From: Silene noctiflora
Taxonomy: Eukaryota > Streptophyta > Magnoliopsida > Caryophyllales > Caryophyllaceae
Length of the DNA: 20,505 nt
NCBI GenBank assembly: GCA_009801015.1
Contig: VHZZ01000915.1
Span: 84,644-105,148, forward strand
Reading direction: 5' to 3'
Shown piece after piece: positions 11,201-18,672 of the stretch (position 1 is the first letter of the stretch; each line of letters starts with the position of its first letter). The notes under the pieces are model-generated. The model ran no database searches. It was not told the DNA's origin and worked only from the letters and a program-made list of their open reading frames with translations. The position numbers were made by a program, and so were the translations under genes.

Positions 11201-11912
11201 CGTCAAATTCATCTCTGCAAAATCATTAGGAAAGACAGAAAAATTCCTTCTTTAGTATATCTCAAACTCCAGGCACATTATTGCCGTAATGGGTTTTAGG
11301 GATTGAAAAAGGATGGTATGGCTGAGGGGTGTAGCCATCCTCATTTTTCAGTTGAAACATTAAACAGCTAAATTTGGAAGTTGATTGCATTTGTACTCGA
11401 ACTGGAGCAATAAAAATGAACTCCCGTTCTTGATTCTTTTCCCTTTCTTCTTTATAAATCAAAACTACTCCTTAGTCCTTACCATATGCAGAATTGTAGA
11501 TTGCCAATATGTGAGAGCAAGATCATTCTGATAACTTTTCTACTTTAACTATCTGTAGATGTTATATAATATCTTTGTAAAAAACCTTATAGCAAACTGA
11601 TCCGGTTTTTGTAGAGATCGTTGCTTATTGCAACAACTGTAGTGGAGCAACTTGGAGGTGTATTAGGTGAATCGGGCTTGCTTGTTCTCCCTTGTGTTGC
11701 TGCAGATGTAAATCAGGTTCGACGATTTATTCCTTTCTATTTTAAGTCTTAATTTTTGGCACGATATTTTCTTTTTAACGAGGGACAGAGCCACAGAGGA
11801 AATAATACAGCTTTTTATTTCTGTACCATGAATGTAGATTATAGTTGATTCACTTCTAGTTAACTTCTGGATTCAAAAGGACGAGCCACGCGACATTGTG
11901 GAGAAACCTTGA
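4126..11912 (+). CDS. BASS4: Chloroplast sodium/metabolite cotransporter of the BASS (SBF-like) family, BASS4-like; 14 exons
   Basis: Spliced CDS: join 4126-4323, 5763-5868, 6357-6464, 6542-6609, 7750-7828, 7939-7997, 8081-8149, 9013-9126, 9675-9696, 10191-10258, 10716-10801, 11038-11167, 11615-11716, 11838-11912. The total is 1284 nt, or 427 aa plus stop, with every exon phase matching the next. Residues 1 to about 60 are rich in Ser, Thr and Arg and lack acidic clusters, as in a chloroplast transit peptide. The rest is about ten hydrophobic segments. Diagnostic family sequence includes GCMPTTLNGGVALTQLVGG (residues 192-210), GNSALALALTVSS after it, WMQVSKSRSLL (300-310), VVEQLGG and GLLVLPCVAA near the C terminus. 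This matches my memory of plant BASS4 and Pfam SBF-like proteins. Such proteins sit in the plastid envelope and probably use a sodium gradient; the substrate of BASS4 is not established to my knowledge. The start at 4126 has a good context (A at -3, G at +4) and opens the transit peptide. The gene looks intact. Confidence 0.9.
4373..5190 (+). repeat. Six degenerate tandem repeats (about 125-155 bp) in intron 1
   Basis: Units start at about 4373, 4511, 4635, 4761, 4918 and 5061. Each begins with a form of TCAAGATTATGTGTGAAGTT, then GAAGATTTTGATG, a GGAACGTAATTAGGAAAAG-like part, GTGAAATTACGTGATCAGG and TTTTAGCTTAATTGTCCTTA. A partial tail of a seventh unit (4338-4372) abuts the start of the array. 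Units 3 to 6 are the most alike. Nothing in them is coding. The sequence is T-rich on the transcribed strand, like first introns that enhance expression, but that role is only a guess. Confidence 0.85.
5312..5380 (+). repeat. Imperfect trinucleotide repeat (TTG / ATTGTC / ATTGTT) in intron 1
   Basis: A low-complexity stretch of TTG, GTC and ATT triplets. It opens a short valine/isoleucine-rich frame (5257-5457) that has no family resemblance and lies wholly within intron 1. I read it as a degenerate microsatellite. Confidence 0.7.
8220..8518 (-). mobile_element. Candidate poly(A) retroposon (SINE-like, possibly dimeric) in intron 7, reverse orientation
   Basis: A pure run of 36 T (8232-8267) would be the poly(A) tail of an element on the minus strand. 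The nine bases CATTATTTT occur just left of it (8220-8228) and again at 8510-8518, as expected for a target duplication. The body between them contains two diverged direct copies of a roughly 40-bp segment (8305-8342 and 8423-8462, both starting GAGTATTG.TCA.CCT), so the element may be a dimer. Three bases (GCC) separate the tail from the left repeat, and I cannot find convincing tRNA box A/B sequences, so the class is uncertain. Confidence 0.4.
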
Positions 11913-12541
11913 AGCTTAGCTTGCTTCATAGATTGTCCCCATTTCTTAGTTTTAGCTACCTTCATGATTCAATTCGAGTAATGTATATACATTAATTCAT
12001 TATTTCGCAAAATCTACTTAATCCTGCTTTCTTATTGAGTGACAAAGAGCTTAGACCTAGTTCCTTCCCTTATCTTGCTTAAACCTGATCAAGAGCGAAT
12101 ACAGTACGAATCTCTGGATTGCTAAGCATATTGCTAGAGCTTGTGCGCAAAGCCCCTAAACTACGACATTACTAGAGTTTTGGTACGACATTACTAGAGT
12201 TTTGGTGAAATCCGTAACAATGAGGTTAAGATCTTATAAGGTGGACAGAGTTGTTAGAATTATGTAGCACTAAATCCCAGCACAAGAATCCCAAGCATTA
12301 GCACCCTTTGGCTTAGGCAAACCTCAGGAGATTTCCATCTCATGGCAATGTACTAGAGCCCGGAGGCCTATTCAAGACCTCACACAAAAGTCGAAAACAA
12401 TTGGAGTTTCATTTCTCAGCTAAAATTGGTTTTTTTAGATAGGTTATTGTGCAAGGGTACTTCGATTTTTACGCTTTTGAGTTTTGAGTTAACAAGCAGT
12501 GACTGTCGATATTCTTAGGCAAGTATTTTTTTTGATTTTCC
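11913..12541 (+). other. 3' UTR and downstream spacer of the BASS4-like gene
   Basis: The 3' UTR begins after the TGA at 11910-11912. I see no canonical AATAAA close by; plant genes often lack it, so the cleavage site cannot be placed. A perfect 22-bp tandem duplication lies at 12162-12205. The rest shows no ORF or repeat that I can name. Confidence 0.45.
12162..12205 (+). repeat. Perfect 22-bp tandem duplication
   Basis: Units 12162-12183 and 12184-12205 are identical, each reading TACGACATTACTAGAG followed by TTTTGG. Perfect identity implies a recent replication slip. Confidence 0.9.
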
Positions 12542-13290
12542 GTTTTTTTTTTTTTTTTTGATAAATAGAAGTCAGGCCACAGAAAGTCACTATGTGGCTC
12601 TTCCTTTTTGTTCAAATTATGGTCTAGATTTATTTAACACTGGGAGGTCATCAATTAAGTAAAGATGTTTCCGTTTTATTTCCCGCTTGTGATACTAGTA
12701 TACGACCACCCTGCGAATGTGCTGCTTAAGATCACATGGAAAAAACACAATTAGTTTATCCATACTCTCTTAAACTATCCCTGAAAGTACGTGAATTAGG
12801 TGTGTATAGATACTTAGACATGTCCCATTAGCAGAGTATCAATGTAGCTAATTATTGTCAGTTTGTGTAGCTAGCAATATATTCTTAATTGTAAGTTCAA
12901 TATTAAAATGGCATAGATAGGTTGTCATTGATTAGCATTAGCTGCACTTAGCAAATACTATAATAACGTGAATTTAGTAAAGTGTTGTTATGCGGGGTAG
13001 CCGCTGCTCCAATTATATGTTCCGAGGAATCAAACTTTAGAAAGTTGTATAGAAACCCAACTTTTGTAAAGGAGTGCTTTGTACTTACTTTTGATGAAGC
13101 CATCAAGTTGTTGGTCGTCACATTTGGTACACAAAGATGAGAAAAACGGTTTATGAGGAGTAAATAGTAAGTACGGGAGTATATTGCGAAGAAGATTTAT
13201 CGCGATCAAGGTATAACCGTATAATAAGAGAGATAAGACTTGGATTATAGACAAATTCAACTTATATGGCAAGTTCATAGATTACGAGAG
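12542..13290. other. Non-coding spacer with a poly(T) tract
   Basis: The stretch opens with a run of about 18 T at 12542-12559, followed by unremarkable AT-rich sequence. An 82-codon minus-strand frame at 13030-13278 shows no known domain. It would end at a donor-like AAAGTAAGT near 13088 on the minus strand, but no partner exon is visible, so I do not call a gene. Confidence 0.4.
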
Positions 13291-13389
13291 GTCATGTCAT
13301 TATTCGTTTATTCCCAGTGGTCAATGAAAAATTTATTTAAAAGTTTTAGAATATTTTATGGTTTACGTCATGTCATTATTCGTTTATTC
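13291..13389 (+). repeat. Pair of perfect 23-bp direct repeats, 76 bp apart
   Basis: GTCATGTCATTATTCGTTTA plus TTC occurs at 13291-13313 and again at 13367-13389. The 53 bp between them are AT-rich. This could be a target duplication around a tiny insertion or a local duplication; no terminal inverted repeat is visible inside. Confidence 0.8.
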
Positions 13390-14103
13390 ACTTTCATTCC
13401 CCTAACATAAAATCTTGGATCAATCTTGGATTCGCTACTGCCGAGAGCTATATATAAAATCTCAGCTAATCTGTTTTAGGACTGTTTTACCATACTGAAT
13501 GTTGGTAGTAACCTAAATTTGCGGTTGCATTATGATGGGTTTAATGATTGATTAGCGGATATACTTGGATGGTCTCGTCACATTGATATGGTCCAATGAA
13601 TCTACGCAAAAGGGTTGTTTGGCTGCCGTGGAAGTCCCACAATTAGTGCCATTGATAATCAGAAAAAGACATTATAAATTTGTAGTTATTATAGTTAAAG
13701 GTCGATGAAGCAAAAGTTGATGTAATTGCATGAATTCGGCTAAAGTTTCTAAGAGACTGGAATTTGATAAGATTGCCTCTTTAATTAACCACTGGACTTA
13801 ATCATTGCTCACTTGATATCATAATTTTCACTTCCGATTAAAACATCAAAACAGTTCAAGCTTTTGCCGAAAGATTTTTCAAACCATGGTTTCTTCTTAT
13901 TTAAGATGCTCATAAATTTAAAAATGAATTTAAAGCTAAAACCACTTTTTTTTCTTTTTTAAAGCATGATTTTTGATTGAAAACAATAGTTTTGAGCTTT
14001 AATGTTAAACTCGTGAGAAATAGTGATTAGTTGTTTTTTCAAGGACATATGATAAAATTGGAACAATATAAAAAAATTGAGAGTGTAACTTTTATACTTA
14101 TAT
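13390..14103. other. Non-coding AT-rich spacer
   Basis: I see no gene, RNA gene or recognisable repeat. Minus-strand open frames that enter this stretch from 14318 are AT-rich and come partly from the SINE at 14229-14330. Confidence 0.4.
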
Positions 14104-14347
14104 GATACAAACCAAAACATCTGGATTAAATTAAAAAATAATTTGTCTTGGTGTTGAATTGAAACTTTATATGTAATCAATTTAACACATTTCTTAAAGC
14201 TATTGATACAAACCAAAACATCTTGATTTTTTTTTTTTTTAAGTTCAAATGAGCGCACTATGTCGCGGGTGAGAATCGAACTCCCAACTTCATGGACGGG
14301 TAAGAGAGCTCTTACCAAGCTCTTGTTCTCACCAAAACATCTTGATT
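14104..14347 (+). repeat. Diverged tandem duplication of about 101 bp, interrupted by a SINE
   Basis: GATACAAACCAAAACATCT occurs at 14104-14122 and at 14205-14223. The bases after each copy (GATTAAATTAAAAAATAA after the first, GATTAAAATAAAGAAAAA after the SINE) are also alike. A segment of about 101 bp was therefore duplicated in tandem first, and the SINE then landed in the second copy. Confidence 0.6.
14229..14330 (-). mobile_element. Very short tRNA-derived SINE with a perfect 17-bp target-site duplication
   Basis: On the minus strand the element starts at 14330. It has a box A-like AGAGCTTGGTAAGAGC (14323-14308) and a box B-like GGGAGTTCGATTCTC (14285-14271), and ends in a poly(A) tail (T run 14229-14240). 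The 17 bases ACCAAAACATCTTGATT flank it exactly at 14212-14228 and 14331-14347. That is the signature of LINE-type target-primed retroposition. The body is only about 90 nt, little more than a tRNA with a short trailer, compared with the usual 100-300 bp for plant SINEs. The identical duplications point to a recent insertion. It is not a functional tRNA gene, since no cloverleaf with a proper acceptor stem can be drawn. Confidence 0.85.
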
Positions 14348-14461
14348 AAAATAAAGAAAAATTGTAAACAAATGAAGTACCCGTAATCTGCTAATTATTG
14401 ACACCATACGTTATTATGCTCAAATTTTATCAATCCCAAATAGACAAAAACAGCAATTTAT

Positions 14462-14686
14462 GGACTATACCACCAGATGTATCAGTTGTACGGTGTAGAA
14501 TCTGAGCTTTGTAATAAAGTATTCGAGTTTTATTTAAAAGAATATGAGCTTTATTAGAAAGTATTTGAACTCATCCATTTACACAATAAAACTATAAACT
14601 TTGAATGAGCTCAGAAAAAATACACATAAGCTCAGATACTTATACTTTGGTTGTACAATGCTTATATACAACTGGATGTATAATCC
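14462..14686 (+). mobile_element. 225-bp inverted-repeat element (MITE-like), copy A
   Basis: It begins GGACTATACCACCAG and ends CTGGATGTATAATCC, so the ends are imperfect inverted repeats (GGACTATAC against GGATTATAC, with CCAG/CTGG inside). A second, internal inverted segment (TTGTAC..GTGTAGAATCTGAGC) and repeated GAGCTTTATTA/AGTATTTGA motifs fill the body. No coding capacity is present. A matching copy in the opposite orientation lies at 16208-16432, which proves that it is a dispersed element. I could not fix its target duplication; both flanks carry AATTT. Confidence 0.75.
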
Positions 14687-15880
14687 AATTTGTGCAAAAA
14701 CAGTGTAACTATAAATCCTTAACTTACATGGCAATTATTCTATATGACAATTGACAAACATTTTATGTTAAAAACTAGTTGTTGTACCTTTGAAATTCAC
14801 TGGTGCGTTTAAGATTAATTATTTAAGTTTACGCATAATTGTAACCTCATTAGTATAAAACATGTTAGACATTTTTGTTCCTAACGCACACAAAAATGTT
14901 TTACCTGAATTATAACAATATTTTAATATCTATTTTTATATAAATTAAGATATTATATGGGTAAGTAGACTTAATACCAGATGAATGATGTAATATGGAA
15001 CTACTTAATTGGACATTGAAAACTTTGATATAAATTCATCGTGTTAATTGAGTAGGCGATATGAGTGTTGCTCATTTTCATCATTGGCTAATATTTTTTA
15101 CTTTTAATTTGTTTCTCATATATTTTCATTATTTTCAAACCGTAACTGTGTCAATTTCAGATAAACACCACTTATCGTAGGCCGTGTTTTTTTTTTTTTT
15201 TTGCATTAATTTTTTTCATTGCAATATATTTTTTTGTTGTTTCATAGGTCCTATCCTTGTACTGTAATATTTAATTTACTACGCAATATAAATTATTTAA
15301 AGTACATTTTATGAAAAAACTATGTTATTTATTTTTTAAGCTCTTTTTATATGTAACCAATTTATTGAAACTAACAGATATAATTATATAACATAATATT
15401 GGAAAATTAAATTAATATGATGTTTAACAATAAAATAGTAAAAACTTATTTATATGTTCATTTTTTTTTTTTTTGCGAGATAACTTATTTTACAAAAAAG
15501 TCTTAAAATAAAAATTTATAATTTATTTGATGTTTAATTGTTGTTTAAGTCGTTTAGTTTACTATAAAGTTAAAAAGACAAATTTTAATGTTTGTGGCGT
15601 TCTAGTCTGTATTTAATGCTAAAAATTCCTTAAACCTATACTTATTTTTCATTTTTAAATAACCAATAATAGTGTAACATGTTAAATTTTTTGTAAAACA
15701 GGTAATGGTGTTATGTAGTGCTTTATTTTTTTCTCTTGCTAATAAATGACATGGTGATGTGCAGATAGATTGTGTAAATAATTTAAAATGTTGATGTGTT
15801 ATTAGGATAGGTGCTTAGTTTGTCTTTTTATTATTATATATAGATAACTACTTTTAAACATAAAATAGGCCCCTATTTAT
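14687..15880. other. Very AT-rich non-coding spacer with T tracts
   Basis: There are T runs at about 15186-15202 and 15461-15475 and no open frame of note. It has the look of old, decayed repeat DNA, but I can assign no family. Confidence 0.45.
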
Positions 15881-15881
15881 C

Positions 15882-15974
15882 ATCCCCTCCATTCTAATCA
15901 TTTCTATACATTTGTTGAATATATTGAGTTATATTTTAATCAAATGTATAGAATTGATTGAAATGGAAGAAGTA
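15882..15974 (+). mobile_element. Stowaway-like MITE, copy A (about 93 bp)
   Basis: The left end CCCCTCCATTCTAATCATT and right end AATGGAAGAAG followed by TA resemble the CTCCCTCCATTC termini of Stowaway elements, which duplicate TA. Inside, TCTATACATTTG pairs with CAAATGTATAGA, so the whole element folds into a hairpin. The left end has lost the exact TACTC start. The same family occurs in inverse orientation at 18213-18307. Confidence 0.8.
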
Positions 15975-16059
15975 TAAAATGGTTGCCTTTCTTCCGCCAA
16001 AACATTAAATAGTCATACGCAATAACTAATTACGGTTTACTTACACTTAGACCTGGGAA

Positions 16060-16207
16060 ACGAGCCAATCGGGTCGGGGTCAGGCAGGGCCAATTCGGGC
16101 TCTGGTTGTTCGGGTTTGGGAGAATTCTAGTCGCGCCGCGTCATTTTGGTTCGGTTCATTTTCGAGTGGTTTGTTATCAAGTTATTTGAGGATAAAGACC
16201 ACAAATA
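16060..16207 (+). repeat. GC-rich GGGTCGGG / GGTTCGGTTC tract
   Basis: An island of CGGGTCGGGGTCAGGC, TTCGGGCTCTGG and GGTTCGGTTC motifs in otherwise AT-rich DNA. Such GGGTCGGGTT-type sequence is a common plant repeat. Weaker related motifs (GGATCAGGTTGAATATG, TCAGGTTCAATTCGAA) resume at about 16465-16545 on the other side of the inverted-repeat element, so the tract was probably split by that insertion. Confidence 0.5.
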
Positions 16208-16432
16208 TTATCCTACAACCAGTTGTATATTATCATTGTACAACAAACAAATATCTAACTGAGTTTATGTGTAATTTTTTTGAGTTTTCTTAAAGTTTAT
16301 TCTTTTTATGCTTAGGTGGGTGATTTCAGAAAATTTATGTATTGCTCGGATATTTCAAAACAAAACTCAGAAACTTTAATATAAAGCTCAGATTCTACAC
16401 CCGTCAGTTGTACTACAATTGGTTATATAGTC
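16208..16432 (-). mobile_element. 225-bp inverted-repeat element (MITE-like), copy B, opposite orientation
   Basis: Its reverse complement follows copy A (14462-14686) end to end: GACTATATAACCAATTGTAG, GTGTAGAATCTGAGCTTT, AAAAATTACACATAA.CTCAG and TTGTACAATGATAATATACA all align in order. The two copies are the same length but visibly diverged by substitutions and small gaps, so neither is very young. Confidence 0.75.
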
Positions 16433-17196
16433 TTTAACTGAATAACGACTAGTATCCAATAACACGGATCAGGTTGAATATGATTTGGTTAATTAGGGTC
16501 TTCAATTAGAGTGTGAATCAGGTTCAATTCGAATTATTCAGGTGAGATCAATCTTGCCATGCCGACTAACAATATTAACAATGTCTCTATAGACCGAGTT
16601 TTGTTAAAAAGATCCAACAGCCTATACCCAATGTCGTTTTAGTTAAGTTGTTATTTCCTTTACTTACTCCTTTTAACCAACAGTTACCTGAAAACATTTC
16701 TTTAATGGTGAATGACCGTTTACTAGGTTACTATTTATTGTACTAAAACCCATAATTCTTCCTTTATTTAGTACAAGAGAAGTGTCATTTCATAGTAATT
16801 TAAAGAAGATTATTTATTACCCACGGGTTATAGACTAACGGTCGGCCAATAGTCCTATGAAGAATTATTATGTCCAACGGTCAGTTTTGTTGAGCGGTCT
16901 ATATCTCTCATATACAGTAACTTTTGGGTGGTCCATTATCTAATATTCAACCTACATGCATGAAGAATCTACGTTGCTGTTTATGATATGAATGTTGCTT
17001 AGCTTAGCTTAGCTTGTAGGAATGAAGCTGCTTCTGCTTCTGCTTCTGCTGCAAATCTAATACTCCTACTTCACACTTCAATTTCTGTATACATAATGAT
17101 AACTATTTTGAATTTCATTTACCGATTCTTGTTTAAGATTGTATTAACTAAATGAAGACCGTTCTCACATCTGATTAAACACAAATTCTCATTGAA
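16433..17196. other. Non-coding spacer with two microsatellites
   Basis: There is no gene. GCTTA repeats about four times at 16997-17012, and CTGCTT/TTCTGC repeats about four times at 17029-17052. The segment 16820-16900 holds ACGGTC repeats (AACGGTCGGCC, AACGGTCAG, AGCGGTC) without a clear structure. Confidence 0.5.
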
Positions 17197-17808
17197 GACG
17201 GTCACTATCCGTCACAAGCTGAAGACGGATAGCAATGTTGTTAGGATCGGGATTCTACTTTGGATCGATGGGGAAGGTAGGATCGAATCGGTAGAATCGG
17301 ATCGTAGAATCGCAAGATTCTACAAACTCACTAAATATAATTTTTTATTTGGTTAAAAGCTATAATTGAAGATCAAAACACTTATTTATTAATATTNATT
17401 CATAAAATATTGGTAATTAATGGTTTTAGTATCATTGTATGAACATGTTTCTACAACTTACACCAAATTTTGGTTTTGCGGTGTCATTATATAATAATAT
17501 ATATTAATATTTTTATAATGGAATCGGAACGTAGGATCGTAAAATCGTAGGATCGTGTTATGATCTCATCTCTAGAAATTTTCAAATTAATAGGATCGTA
17601 AGATTCTACAACCCTGATAGAATCGTAGAATTCAGGATCGGTCAAGCATTTCCGGATCGTAAAATCGTAGAATCGTTGGATCGAATCGTGATTCTGACAA
17701 CAATGACGGATAGTGTCCCTCTCACAATATGCAAGTGGGTGCCCTCTCACTTGCCTTACTATGAGAGGAACATTATCCGTCTTCAGTTTGTGACGGATAG
17801 TGACAGTC
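17197..17808 (+). mobile_element. GACGG-type MITE with 35-bp terminal inverted repeats, split by a nested element
   Basis: Bases 17197-17231 and the reverse complement of 17774-17808 match at 33 of 35 positions (both contain CACTATCCGTCACAA and CTGAAGACGGATA). Removing the nested 17238-17700 element and one CAATG copy leaves an element of about 144 bp with a GACGGATAG..ACGGATAGTG core. It has no coding capacity. The short frames seen here (17487-17858 minus, 17676-17930 plus) are artefacts of its repeats. Its own target duplication is not obvious. Confidence 0.8.
17238..17700 (+). mobile_element. 463-bp TIR element with GATCG subterminal repeats, nested in the GACGG MITE
   Basis: It begins TTGTTAGGATCGGGATTC and ends GAATCGTGATTCTGACAA. 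The ends are inverted repeats agreeing at 14 of 18 positions. CAATG flanks it on both sides (17233-17237 and 17701-17705), a 5-bp target duplication. Both ends are packed with GGATCG, TAGAATCG and AAATCGTAG motifs (17246-17325 and 17519-17695), while the middle is AT-rich. Clustered subterminal motifs are typical of transposase binding in hAT- or CACTA-like elements. A 5-bp duplication does not settle the superfamily. It has no coding capacity. There is one ambiguous base (N) at 17397. Confidence 0.75.
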
Positions 17809-18144
17809 ACAAGCAACATACTTTGCTGATTAAAATAGATAGAGGTGGAAATAGGCATTTCGAATATGCCATTTTGTTTAACTATTTAGAATATGGTTTA
17901 ACTTACATAGGAAATAGGCAAGTCTGCTAATAGCTAGGGGGTGTTGTAATTTGTAATGCACAAATTTGTTTTTAAGACGAAAATATCCGTCTTAACCTTA
18001 AGACAAGTCAAGTATGTCAAATAAAACAAAAGTAAAATATGCCTAGCTAGGGAAGAGCAATATATTTGTTTTATCCATACGAGTGAGATATTGCTTGACC
18101 CTTTAACCTTAAGACCGTAAGACGCATCTAATTGTTTGTAATGG

Positions 18145-18390
18145 TGTGTTTGAAGAAGAAGCGGAATTCTTATGGCTTGCTTGGATGGAGACAAAATGAG
18201 GACACAAAATGTTACTTTCTCCACTCCAATCAATTTTATACATTAGATTAAAATATAACTCATGTATATTCAACAAATGTATAGAAATGATTGGAATAGA
18301 GGAAGTACCATTTTCAATATTGTGTTTGAAGATGTTGATGAGCGAAATTCGTAGGGCTTGCTTCGATGGAGGGAAAATGCGGAAACAATA
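18145..18390 (+). repeat. Diverged direct repeat of about 70 bp flanking a Stowaway-like MITE
   Basis: TGTGTTTGAAGA, GCGGAATTC, GGCTTGCTTGGATGGAG and AAAATGAGGA in 18145-18210 recur in order as TGTGTTTGAAGA, GCGAAATTC, GGCTTGCTTCGATGGAG and AAAATGCGGA in 18321-18390. The copies are too long and too diverged to be a MITE target duplication, so a local duplication came first and the MITE inserted between or beside the copies. Confidence 0.7.
18213..18307 (-). mobile_element. Stowaway-like MITE, copy B (95 bp with TA duplications)
   Basis: It is flanked by TA at 18213-18214 and 18306-18307. The 18-bp ends CTTTCTCCACTCCAATCA and CTTCCTCTATTCCAATCA (right end reversed) agree at 14 positions. Its reverse complement follows copy A (15882-15974) throughout, including ATTTCTATACATTTGTTGAA and GAGTTATATTTTAATC. 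TA duplication plus CTCC-rich ends place it in the Tc1/mariner-related Stowaway group. Confidence 0.85.
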
Positions 18391-18584
18391 AGGATAAGAT
18401 ATAAATTTGTTTGGTCCGTTCTAATAATGTTATCCGAATACACCCTAAAAGGTTAATTCAGTTGGGTTTATTATTACATTATATTAATATTAAGGTCTTC
18501 AATCATATATAAATTTTGTTTTTATTATGTGAAATGTTGTTTATACAAGAGTTGTACTACGCATATAATTATATCGAAATAATC

Positions 18585-18672
18585 ACTCCCTCCATTTAAA
18601 TTGATTTTATAAATTTAATTTAATACAAGTGAAATTCATTTTAATAAAGTATGAAATTCATTTTAATAAAGT
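18585..18672 (+). mobile_element. Truncated Stowaway-type end plus a tandem 22-bp repeat
   Basis: ACTCCCTCCATTTAAATTGA at 18585-18604 matches the start of a Stowaway MITE, but no matching right end follows. It is followed by two copies of GAAATTCATTTTAATAAAGT at 18631-18650 and 18653-18672. This is best read as a deleted element or a related one. Confidence 0.45.

Larger units (their letters stand above)
4324..11837 (+). other. BASS4: Exon-intron structure of the BASS4-like gene
   Basis: The thirteen introns are 4324-5762, 5869-6356, 6465-6541, 6610-7749, 7829-7938, 7998-8080, 8150-9012, 9127-9674, 9697-10190, 10259-10715, 10802-11037, 11168-11614 and 11717-11837. Twelve are GT..AG; intron 5 is GC..AG. 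Sizes run from 77 nt (intron 3) and 83 nt (intron 6) to 1439 nt (intron 1). For exon 3 I chose the donor CAG|GTGAGA at 6465. It gives SKYMTSWLFFMSGLKL, which aligns without a gap to the second membrane segment of BASS4. An earlier donor at 6433 would need an unlikely 26-nt extra exon. All joins were done by eye from reading frame and family similarity, with no transcript evidence. Confidence 0.82.
17937..18452. mobile_element. Possible larger decayed element with GGGTGT / ACACCC ends
   Basis: GGGGGTGTT at 17937-17945 and ATACACCC at 18438-18445 could be the two ends of an element of about 510 bp. Inside are TTAAGAC-type repeats (17970-18010 and 18100-18125), two diverged direct copies of a roughly 70-bp block (18145-18210 and 18321-18390) and the Stowaway-like element between them. 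Only six terminal bases match, so the boundaries are tentative. Confidence 0.3.

Noticed and set aside
13030..13278. 82-codon minus-strand frame with a CTKCDDQQ segment and a donor-like site
   Set aside because: There is no recognisable family, no acceptor-linked second exon and no supporting context; it could be chance in AT-rich DNA.
13959..14318. 119-codon minus-strand frame
   Set aside because: Its start lies in the tRNA-like SINE and the rest is AT-rich; it has no domain.
14241..14330. A functional tRNA gene on the minus strand
   Set aside because: The T-arm-like box B is good, but there is no acceptor stem, and the poly(A) tail plus 17-bp flanking duplication show a retroposed copy.
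17487..17930. Two overlapping short frames on opposite strands
   Set aside because: Both arise from the GATCG/TAGAATCG arrays and the GACGG MITE ends, which are non-coding repeats.
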